A DNA stretch of 9,919 bases from the NCBI GenBank assembly GCA_950071875.1, contig CATMNW010000060.1, positions 1-9,919 on the forward strand, in the 5' to 3' direction. The position numbers and the translations under genes are program-made. Shown in pieces: positions 1 to 6,135 of this stretch; position 1 is the first letter of the stretch; each line of letters begins with the position of its first letter. The DNA is from an uncultured Erythrobacteraceae bacterium. GTDB lineage: Bacteria; Pseudomonadota; Alphaproteobacteria; Sphingomonadales; Sphingomonadaceae. The notes below the pieces were generated by a model that saw nothing but the letters and a program-made list of their open reading frames with translations, had not been told where the DNA came from and made no database searches.

Positions 1-2319
1 TTCGGGACTGCCGTGCTTGTCGGCGCGCGTGCTTTCGACCATTCCATCGTACAGGAACCCGATCGGGCGGACTTCTGCGGCGCGCTTCTTCAGTTCGCCC
101 CGCATTTTCTTGTACTCGGCTTCCATTTTTGAAGTCACGGTAGCCCGGCTATCCTCGAGTGCTTCCGAGAAGTCTGCGGCGGTCACCTGCTGCACATCAC
201 CGCCGGCACGGTGAAGTGCGTTCAGACCCGCGCGGCGGACCACATCCTCGAGATCGGCACCGGTGAAGCGCGCCGTCTTGCCCGCCACGTCAGCAAGATC
301 GACATCGCCGGCAAGCGGCATGTTCTTGGTATGAATGCCAAGGATCTGCTCACGGCCCGCCTTGTCGGGCGTGCCCACATATACCAGTTCGTCGAACCGG
401 CCTGGGCGTAACAACGCAGGATCGACCAGGGTCGGCCGATTGGTCGCACCAATCACCACGACTGACTGCAGTTCCTCCAGACCGTCCATCTCCGCAAGGA
501 TCGTGTTCACCACCCGGCCTGTGACTTGAGGCTCTCCTTGGCCGCTACCGCGCGCGGGAACGAGGCTGTCGATTTCGTCGATGAATACGACGCAGGGCGC
601 CACGGCGCGAGCACGCTTGAACATACGCGCAATCTGCTGCTCGCTTTCGCCATACCATTTCGACAGCAGGTCCGAGCTTTTCATGGAAATGAAATTGGCC
701 TTGGCTTCCTTGGCAACCGCCTTGGCGAGCAAGGTCTTGCCCGTACCCGGTGGGCCGTAAAGAAGGAAACCCTTGGCAGGCCGGATACCGAGACGGTGAA
801 ACGCCTCAGGATTCTTCATCGGCAGTTCGATCCCTTCCTTCAGCTTTTCGATCGAATCGCCGACACCGCCGATATCGGACCAGCCGACATTGGGCACCTG
901 AACCATGACTTCGCGCATGGCGCTGGGTTGGATACGCTTAAGGGCGGAAAGGAAGTCCTCGCGTCCGACGTAAAGCTCGTCTAGCACCTCGGGTGGGATG
1001 GTCCGTTCGTCCAGATCGATCTTGGGCATGATCCGGCGGACTGCATCGATTGCAGCTTCGCGAGCGAGTGCAGCGATATCCGCCCCGACGAATCCGTAAG
1101 TGGCCTTTGCCAGTTCGGTCAGATCGACCTTGTCGCCAAGAGGCATGCCGCGCGTGTGGATACCCAGTATTTCACGCCGGCCGGTTTCGTCGGGCACACC
1201 GATCACGATTTCCCGATCGAAGCGGCCCGGGCGGCGCAAGGCTTCGTCGATGGCATCGGGACGGTTGGTTGCAGCAATAACCACGAGGTTCGAACGCGCT
1301 TCCAGCCCATCCATGAGGGTGAGCAACTGGGCGACGAGGCGTTTTTCAGCCTCGCCCGGTACGCGATCACGCTTCGGGGCGATGGAATCGATCTCGTCGA
1401 TGAAAACGATTGCCGGGGCAGACTTGCTCGCCTGCTCGAACACTTCGCGCAAAGCCTTCTCGCTTTCCCCATAACCGGAGCCCATGATTTCCGGGCCGTT
1501 GATCGTGAAGAAATTCGCGTCGCTTTCATTAGCGACAGCCTGGGCCAGACGCGTCTTGCCTGTTCCCGGCGGTCCGTGCAGCAGAACGCCCTTGGGCGGA
1601 TCGACACCCAGCCGGGTAAACAGTTCAGGGTACCGCAGCGGCAGTTCGACCATTTCGCGGAGCGCCTGGATCGTATCGCTCATACCGCCTACATCGTCGT
1701 AATTGACCACGGCGCGCGCATCGCGCGGGGCTTCGAATTCTGCGCGAAGCTCGACCTCGGTATTTTCGTCGATGTGAACGATACCCTTGGGGGTAGTAGA
1801 CACGACGCTGAGGCGGATCTGGGTGAGAGCATAGGCTGGTGCATTGAACATGCGGCGCACTTCGGGCGGCATGTTCTGCACCGGCTGCTGGCCCGTGGTC
1901 GCGACGAGATCCCCGGCAACCAGAGGCTTGCCTGCAAAGTTACGTTTGAGCGCCTGCGCCGGGCCCTGAAGCCGCATCTCGCGCTGGGCGGGGGCGAAAA
2001 CAACACGCGTTGCCGGGCGCGACTGTGCAACTGCGATCGTCACATGTTCGCCCGAGCCGACTTCGGCGTTGCCGCGCTGCAGACCATCGAGGCGAATGAC
2101 GTCGAGGCTTTGGTCCTCGTCGTAAGCAGCCATGGCGATCGCCGCGGTGACCCGCTTGCCCGTCACCTCGACGAGGTCGCCTTCGGTAATGCCCAGCTGC
2201 TGGAAAGCAGACCGCGGCATGCGGGCGATACCCTGCCCGCTTTCCTCCTGCCTTGCCGCTGCGACCTGCAACCTGACCTTTTTGTCACTCACCGCTGTTG
2301 CTGCATCCGCATCGGCCAT
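1..2319 (-). CDS. CDC48/VCP-like AAA+ ATPase (3' end cut by window edge)
   Basis: This is a tandem AAA+ protein-unfolding ATPase of the CDC48/p97/VAT family, a cytoplasmic hexamer that pulls substrates through a central pore. The 773 visible codons are open from ATG at 2319 to the edge. Residues about 14-100 look like the CDC48 N-domain double-psi barrel and about 110-185 like the second N subdomain. D1 has Walker A GPPGTGKT (Lys near 255), Walker B IVFIDEIDS (Glu near 307), a sensor-1 AATNRPD and an arginine-finger block RRPGRFDRE. D2 repeats these with Walker A Lys near 528, Walker B Glu near 581, GATNRP and RPGRFDE. Spacing matches eukaryotic p97 almost residue for residue, so both rings should hydrolyse ATP. 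Pore loops keep aromatics (GYGESE in D1, KWYGESE in D2), as in archaeal VAT. AGGG lies five bases before the ATG. Family members end near this length, so probably few residues are missing. The substrates and adaptors are unknown. Confidence 0.96.
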   Translation of the reverse strand, partial: MADADAATAVSDKKVRLQVAAARQEESGQGIARMPRSAFQQLGITEGDLVEVTGKRVTAAIAMAAYDEDQSLDVIRLDGLQRGNAEVGSGEHVTIAVAQSRPATRVVFAPAQREMRLQGPAQALKRNFAGKPLVAGDLVATTGQQPVQNMPPEVRRMFNAPAYALTQIRLSVVSTTPKGIVHIDENTEVELRAEFEAPRDARAVVNYDDVGGMSDTIQALREMVELPLRYPELFTRLGVDPPKGVLLHGPPGTGKTRLAQAVANESDANFFTINGPEIMGSGYGESEKALREVFEQASKSAPAIVFIDEIDSIAPKRDRVPGEAEKRLVAQLLTLMDGLEARSNLVVIAATNRPDAIDEALRRPGRFDREIVIGVPDETGRREILGIHTRGMPLGDKVDLTELAKATYGFVGADIAALAREAAIDAVRRIMPKIDLDERTIPPEVLDELYVGREDFLSALKRIQPSAMREVMVQVPNVGWSDIGGVGDSIEKLKEGIELPMKNPEAFHRLGIRPAKGFLLYGPPGTGKTLLAKAVAKEAKANFISMKSSDLLSKWYGESEQQIARMFKRARAVAPCVVFIDEIDSLVPARGSGQGEPQVTGRVVNTILAEMDGLEELQSVVVIGATNRPTLVDPALLRPGRFDELVYVGTPDKAGREQILGIHTKNMPLAGDVDLADVAGKTARFTGADLEDVVRRAGLNALHRAGGDVQQVTAADFSEALEDSRATVTSKMEAEYKKMRGELKKRAAEVRPIGFLYDGMVESTRADKHGSPE

Positions 2320-2351
2320 ATGAGCCCTACTCCCGTAGCTATCTGAACGTG

Positions 2352-2367
2352 CACCCCACGTGGGGTG
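2352..2367. promoter_or_regulatory. Perfect 16-bp palindrome, candidate operator for the cdc48-like gene
   Basis: CACCCCACGTGGGGTG is an uninterrupted 16-bp perfect palindrome whose near edge is 32 bases upstream of the ATG at 2319. A TATACC hexamer (2369-2374, minus strand) sits just upstream and could be a -10 box, which would put the palindrome at or near the transcription start; no good -35 was found. Without a loop it suits a homodimeric DNA-binding protein better than an RNA hairpin. I do not recognise the cognate regulator. The palindrome is seen; its role is inferred. Confidence 0.5.
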
Positions 2368-2421
2368 AGGTATACGCCGATGCAATGAGCGAAGGGGGGC
2401 GGAAGGTCCGCGACAGACAAG

Positions 2422-2453
2422 AAAAAAGCCCGGCTGGCGAACCAACCGGGCTT
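2422..2453 (-). terminator. Rho-independent terminator-like hairpin on the minus strand
   Basis: On the minus strand an 8-bp GC-rich stem (arms 2446-2453 and 2426-2433, AAGCCCGG with CCGGGCTT) is extended by one mismatch and three more pairs closing a four-base loop. It is followed directly by a six-T run (2427-2422), the classic intrinsic terminator layout. No minus-strand gene lies to its right, because the next gene is the rightward phosphatase. It therefore either ends a short non-coding transcript or acts as an attenuator in a long cdc48-like leader, about 100 bases before the start codon. Confidence 0.7.
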
Positions 2454-2619
2454 GGAAAGTCTTGGGAGAGGATGCCTTAAAGGCAGGGCGAGATATGCTT
2501 GTCCGACCAATATTGTGCAAGTGCGAAAAGAACAAACTTAGTTGATTAAAATGCAAGTCAGGCGAACCCGCGCCCTCTAACGGCTTGAAATGCTACACAT
2601 CGGTGAGAGCAAAAGCATT

Positions 2620-2655
2620 GTTGCGCTGCACAACCGATACGGTCCGAACCATAAT
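2620..2655 (+). promoter_or_regulatory. Putative promoter with overlapping imperfect palindrome, upstream of the phosphatase
   Basis: TGCACA (2627-2632) and CATAAT (2650-2655) are separated by 17 bases and match the sigma-70 consensus at 4/6 and 5/6. This is the best rightward promoter I could find; it would give a leader of about 170 bases before the ATG at 2833. An imperfect palindrome, GTTGCGCTGCACAAC (2620-2634, one mismatched pair around a central T), overlaps the -35 and could be an operator. The assignment rests on sequence match only. Confidence 0.35.
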
Positions 2656-2832
2656 CCGATATAGGTGACAACCGTCCGCACCGCGCCTAGACCGTTCTTC
2701 CTAGAATCGCGCAAATTCCAAGATTAGGCGAATACCGAAGTCGCCATCCGCGTGTTTCTCGCACTCTTCCCGATCAGCGCTTGCCGATTGAAACACCCGA
2801 ATTTTCATTCCTGCCGACCTGGAGTTACCCCA

Positions 2833-3756
2833 ATGATCCGCAAAATTATCGTCTCTGTCAGCGCGATCGCCTTGGCGGCCTGCAGCAATGCAGGCACCGA
2901 ACAGCTGGTCAGTACCTCTGCACCCGCATCGCTCGACGACAGTGCAGCGCCCGACACCATGCGCTGGCTATACGGTTCGGGAGAAGGCGCTGCGGCTTCG
3001 ATCCAGACATGGCGGCAAATCGCCGACTATGCCGTTGCGGTAAGCCGCCAGAGAAAAGTGCCGGAATCTGTGCCGCTTGGCCTGCCCGATGTTGAAGGCG
3101 GGATCGATACGCCATCCTGCGTCGCCGGCGACGGCACAATGAAGCCGTTTGCTGCCGTTTTCGATGTCGACGAGACCGTACTGCTGAACACCGGTTACGA
3201 ATATTGGGCCGCGCTTTCGGGCAAGCCTTTCGATGCCGACGAATGGAAACAGTGGTCCGATAACGGCGCCGGAATCGCAGCCCCCGTACCCGGTGCGGTG
3301 ACCGGTCTCAGGCGTCTGCGCGAGGCCGGCATCACGGTGATCTTCAATACGAATCGCAACAGCGATACGGCGGCCGGGACCATCGCCGCGCTGGAGGCTG
3401 CGGGCACTGGCCCAGCCGTCCATCTCGAGACCCTGTTCCTGCGCGGTGATGACGAAATGGGCAGCCGCAAGGACGGGCGCCGCGCGCGCATTTCGCAAGA
3501 CTATTGCGTGATAGCGATGGCAGGCGACAATCTTGGCGACTTTGCGGATGTGTTCAACGCTGATGAAAGCGCCATTGCCGCTCGCCGCGCCATGGTCGCC
3601 CGGGGCGAATATGCACAGTTCTGGGGCAATGGATGGTTCCTGGTGCCGAACCCCGTGTACGGGGCCTGGCAGGAAGGCAGCATCGGGGAAGTCTTCCCGA
3701 CCGAACGCCGCTGGAAACCCCAGCCCGGCGATGCACCGGCCACGATGGAACCGTAA
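2833..3756 (+). CDS. Class C / e(P4)-type HAD acid phosphatase, lipoprotein
   Basis: This is a 307-residue phosphomonoesterase of HAD subfamily IIIB, related to class C acid phosphatases and the e(P4) outer-membrane 5'-nucleotidase, probably freeing phosphate from nucleotides or other organic phosphates in the periplasm. The N-terminus MIRKIIVSVSAIALAAC is a lipoprotein signal with lipobox LAAC and lipidated Cys17. HAD motif I is FDVDET (Asp111 nucleophile, Asp113); motif II is IFNTNR (Thr173); a candidate conserved Lys is at 213 in SRKDGRR; motif IV is GDNLGDF (Asp232, Asp236), completing the DDDD set. The ATG at 2833 is chosen because it places the signal peptide correctly and has GGAG at 2821-2824; an in-frame GTG at 2752 would bury the signal sequence. 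It stands alone on its strand, 59 bp before the next gene. Substrate preference cannot be read from sequence. Confidence 0.93.
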   Translation: MIRKIIVSVSAIALAACSNAGTEQLVSTSAPASLDDSAAPDTMRWLYGSGEGAAASIQTWRQIADYAVAVSRQRKVPESVPLGLPDVEGGIDTPSCVAGDGTMKPFAAVFDVDETVLLNTGYEYWAALSGKPFDADEWKQWSDNGAGIAAPVPGAVTGLRRLREAGITVIFNTNRNSDTAAGTIAALEAAGTGPAVHLETLFLRGDDEMGSRKDGRRARISQDYCVIAMAGDNLGDFADVFNADESAIAARRAMVARGEYAQFWGNGWFLVPNPVYGAWQEGSIGEVFPTERRWKPQPGDAPATMEP

Positions 3757-3766
3757 TAAACGTCAC

Positions 3767-3794
3767 TTGCACCTGCGCCCAGTCGGGATAGGAT
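3767..3794 (+). promoter_or_regulatory. Possible promoter for the flavin enzyme / CoA-transferase pair
   Basis: TTGCAC (3767-3772) and TAGGAT (3789-3794) are spaced by 16 bases in the 59-bp gap after the phosphatase. A start a few bases further would leave a short leader containing the AGGGAG ribosome site at 3803-3808. The match to consensus is modest, and no terminator separates the two genes, so read-through from the phosphatase is also possible. Confidence 0.3.
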
Positions 3795-3815
3795 AGGTTT
3801 CAAGGGAGAACCTAA

Positions 3816-4955
3816 ATGCCGATGAACCGCGTTTGCGAATTGACCGGAGCGGAATTCCCGCTCTTTGCCTTCAGCCATTGCCGCGACGTGGTCGCCGCAG
3901 TCAGCAAAGCCGGCGGGTTCGGGGTTTTGGGCGCAACCCGCTTCAGTCCCGACCAGCTGGAGGAGGAACTGGCCTGGATCGGCGATCATGTCGATGGCGC
4001 GCCTTATGGTGTCGACGTACTGGTGCCCGAAGTCATCGACCCGGCCGTGCGGGCGCTTGCCGACAACAAGAGCCGCGCGGCAGCGATCGATCCGGCATAT
4101 CAAGGGTTCGTAAATTCCGTGCTGGGCGAATACGGCATCGCGCCCGAGGCCGAAATGCCCATCCTGCAGGAACGCATGGGTATCACACCGGAAAACGGCC
4201 TTGCCCTCATGGAGGTCGCATTCCGCCATCCCATCAAGCTCATCGCCAACGCACTCGGCATAGCGCCGCCCGCGATGATCGAAGAAGGCAAGAAGCGCGG
4301 AGTACCGGTCGCGGCACTTGTCGGCGCGAAAGAGCACGCGATCCGGCAGGCCGAAGCGGGCGTGGACATCATTGTCGCCCAAGGGACCGAAGCGGGCGGA
4401 CATTGCGGCGAAGTCTCCACACTCGTCCTGATCCCCGAAGTGGTGCGCGAGTTGCAACGCCACGGGCACGACATCCCCGTTCTGGCGGCAGGCGGAATCA
4501 TGACCGGTGGCCAGATGGCGGGCATGATGGCTGCGGGCGCGCAAGGAGCATGGACCGGATCGATCTGGCTCGCCACCCCGGAGGCCGAGACGTCGGAAAC
4601 ATTCCGCGACAAGATGGTCGCCGCGCGCAGCCGCGATACGGTACGGTCGCGCAGCCGGACCGGCAAACCTGCGCGCCAGCTGAAAACCGCATGGCACGAA
4701 GCATGGGATGCGAAAGAGGGCCCCGGAACCTTGCCTATGCCGTTAATGGGAATGGTTTCCGAACCGGCATTTGCCCGTATCGAGCGCGAAGCGGCCGCCG
4801 GCAACGAAGGCGCGCGCGAACTGGTCAGCTATTTTGTCGGGCAAGGCGTCGGCCTGGTCGAACAGGTCCGCTCCAGCCGTCAGGTCGTGATGGATTTCCG
4901 CGAAGAATTCCTCGATGCGGTCGGCGGGCTTGCAACGGCCGTCGGCATGGAGTGA
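3816..4955 (+). CDS. Nitronate monooxygenase-family FMN-dependent oxidoreductase
   Basis: This is a 379-residue TIM-barrel flavoprotein of the nitronate monooxygenase / 2-nitropropane dioxygenase family. Class I members bind FMN and oxidise alkyl nitronates such as propionate-3-nitronate; many family members have other or unknown roles. The N-terminal first strand and turn (FPLFAFSHCRDVVAAVSKAG) are followed by GGFGVLGA. The signature AQGTEAGGHCGE lies at 188-199, with His196 at the place of the catalytic histidine, and the phosphate-binding GGIMTGGQMAGMMAAGA follows at 226-242. Residues about 75-145 form a longer segment than I would expect in short family members. ATG at 3816 is preceded by AGGGAG. 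The stop at 4953-4955 lies one base from the TTG proposed as the start of the next gene, so the two are probably co-transcribed. Pairing with a CoA-transferase hints at an acyl-CoA context rather than simple nitronate detoxification; that is inference. Confidence 0.88.
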   Translation: MPMNRVCELTGAEFPLFAFSHCRDVVAAVSKAGGFGVLGATRFSPDQLEEELAWIGDHVDGAPYGVDVLVPEVIDPAVRALADNKSRAAAIDPAYQGFVNSVLGEYGIAPEAEMPILQERMGITPENGLALMEVAFRHPIKLIANALGIAPPAMIEEGKKRGVPVAALVGAKEHAIRQAEAGVDIIVAQGTEAGGHCGEVSTLVLIPEVVRELQRHGHDIPVLAAGGIMTGGQMAGMMAAGAQGAWTGSIWLATPEAETSETFRDKMVAARSRDTVRSRSRTGKPARQLKTAWHEAWDAKEGPGTLPMPLMGMVSEPAFARIEREAAAGNEGARELVSYFVGQGVGLVEQVRSSRQVVMDFREEFLDAVGGLATAVGME

Positions 4956-4959
4956 CTTG
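4949..4959 (+). promoter_or_regulatory. Ribosome-binding site and TTG that may set the CoA-transferase start
   Basis: GGAG at 4949-4952 lies inside the last codons of the flavin-enzyme gene, four bases before an in-frame TTG at 4957-4959. The only nearby ATG (4993) has no purine-rich site upstream. The arrangement suits translational coupling between the two genes, though the spacing is on the short side. Confidence 0.45.
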
Positions 4960-6132
4960 ACCGAACCGCATACCCCGCCCAAGCCGCCTGCCATGTGGCT
5001 CGAAAAACCTCGCAACCCGAAAGCTCCGCTCGCCGGCCTCAAGGTCCTCGAACTCGCTCGCGTGCTGGCCGGTCCGTGGGCTGGCCAGATCCTTGCCGAC
5101 CTTGGCGCAGACGTGATCAAGGTCGAGAGCCCGGACGGCGATGGCACGCGCAAATGGGGACCTCCGTGGGTCGAACGCGAGGACGGGACGCGCGAAGCAG
5201 CCTATTACCACGCAACCAATCGCGGGAAGCGTTCGATCGTCGCGGATTTCAAGAGCGAGGACGACCTTGAACGCGTGCGCGATCTCGCCGCGGGGGCCGA
5301 TGTCGTGCTGGAGAATTTCAAGACCGGCGCACTGGCGAAGTTCGGGCTCGATTACGCCAGCCTCGCCAATGCCAATCCGGGCCTCGTCTATTGTTCGATC
5401 ACCGGGTTCGGCCAGAGCGGGCCGCGCGCCAGGGAAGCGGGCTACGATTTCGTTATCCAGGCAATGAGCGGCTTCATGTCGCTGACGGGCGAACCGCAGG
5501 GCCAGCCGATGAAGATGGGCGTCTCGATTTCAGACCTTACTTGCGGTCTATACTCGGTGATCGGCATCCAGGCCGCGCTGGCGATGCGCGAACACACGGG
5601 GCGCGGGCAGCATGTCGACATGGCTTTGCTCGATTGCTCGGTCGGCCTGCTGGCGAGCCAGGCAACCCATTTCCTGACCACCGGCGAGAACCCGCCGCGC
5701 ATGGGCAACGAGCATGCGCAGGTCAGCGCATACGGCGTCTTTCCCGTTGCCGATGGCGAAGTCGTGCTCGCGCCCGCGAACGACGGGCTGTTTCAGAGAT
5801 TGCTCTCGCTGCTCGGGCGTGAAGATCTGCTGGGAGCGGAAAAGTTCGCGACGAACGAAAGCCGCCTCGCCAATCGTGACGAACTGGACGCAATCATCGC
5901 GGGCGAGACGCGAAAGTGGCAGATGGACGAGCTGCTCGCCGACTGCGCCGAAGATGGCATTCCGGCAGGCCGCGTCAATGCTATCGACGCGGTATTCGCA
6001 GAAGCGCAGGTGAAGGCGCGGGGCATGCGCGTCGACCTCGATGGCATTGCCGGCGTGCGCAGCCCTTTTACCTTCTCCGAAGCCGAGCTGGCGCTCGACC
6101 ATCCGAGCCCGCGCAAGGGCGAGCACGGGTAG
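4957..6132 (+). CDS. Family III (CaiB/BaiF) CoA-transferase
   Basis: This is a family III CoA-transferase, which moves CoA between carboxylic acids through an aspartyl-CoA thioester. The same fold includes formyl-CoA transferase, CaiB and alpha-methylacyl-CoA racemase. The opening PLAGLKVLELARVLAGPWAGQ and LADLGADVIKVESP are hallmark N-terminal motifs. SGFMSLTGEPQGQPMK and VSISDLTCGLY follow; the Asp at 5533-5535 (residue 193 from TTG, 181 from ATG) aligns with catalytic Asp169 of formyl-CoA transferase. GRGQHVDMALLD and the C-terminal GIPAGRVN are also present. The length of 391 residues (TTG) or 379 (ATG 4993) is normal for one CaiB-like subunit. I chose TTG 4957 for its GGAG and one-base distance from the upstream stop; ATG 4993 remains possible. 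The acyl substrate is unknown. It converges on metK with only three bases between stop codons. Confidence 0.93.
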   Translation: MTEPHTPPKPPAMWLEKPRNPKAPLAGLKVLELARVLAGPWAGQILADLGADVIKVESPDGDGTRKWGPPWVEREDGTREAAYYHATNRGKRSIVADFKSEDDLERVRDLAAGADVVLENFKTGALAKFGLDYASLANANPGLVYCSITGFGQSGPRAREAGYDFVIQAMSGFMSLTGEPQGQPMKMGVSISDLTCGLYSVIGIQAALAMREHTGRGQHVDMALLDCSVGLLASQATHFLTTGENPPRMGNEHAQVSAYGVFPVADGEVVLAPANDGLFQRLLSLLGREDLLGAEKFATNESRLANRDELDAIIAGETRKWQMDELLADCAEDGIPAGRVNAIDAVFAEAQVKARGMRVDLDGIAGVRSPFTFSEAELALDHPSPRKGEHG

Positions 6133-6135
6133 GCT

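Larger units (their letters stand above)
2320..2832. other. Divergent intergenic region, 513 bp, regulatory content
   Basis: No convincing protein-coding gene is seen here. Short open frames on both strands lack ribosome sites and family resemblance. The region separates the leftward cdc48-like gene from the rightward phosphatase. It contains a perfect palindrome (2352-2367), a minus-strand terminator hairpin (2422-2453), a small palindrome (2473-2485, TGCCTT-A-AAGGCA), an AT-rich stretch (about 2505-2565) that stands out from the GC-rich surroundings, and a promoter-like element facing right (2627-2655). No tRNA cloverleaf or recognisable riboswitch was found. Confidence 0.7.

Noticed and set aside
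1156..2346. Plus-strand open frame (396 codons) antisense to the cdc48-like gene
   Set aside because: It mirrors conserved N-domain and D1 coding sequence on the other strand; its translation is rich in Arg/His/Asp without family resemblance.
2289..2510. Minus-strand open frame of 73 codons running through the terminator into the cdc48-like start
   Set aside because: It would translate through the terminator hairpin and palindrome in a different frame, with no ribosome site or similarity.
2523..2545. GAAC-N7-GTTG, like an alphaproteobacterial LexA box
   Set aside because: The second half-site departs from the GAAC-N7-GAAC form and neighbouring genes are not SOS genes.
2557..2585. GGGTTCGCC on the minus strand, like a tRNA T-loop
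   Set aside because: Flanking bases do not form a T-stem, and no acceptor or anticodon arms are present.
2656..2832. Possible Pho box before the acid phosphatase
   Set aside because: No pair of CTGTCAT-like repeats at 11-base spacing was found; a lone GTGACA is not enough.
3501..4697. Minus-strand open frame (398 codons) opposite the phosphatase and flavin-enzyme genes
   Set aside because: It spans two real genes and their gap and lacks any motif; a shadow frame.
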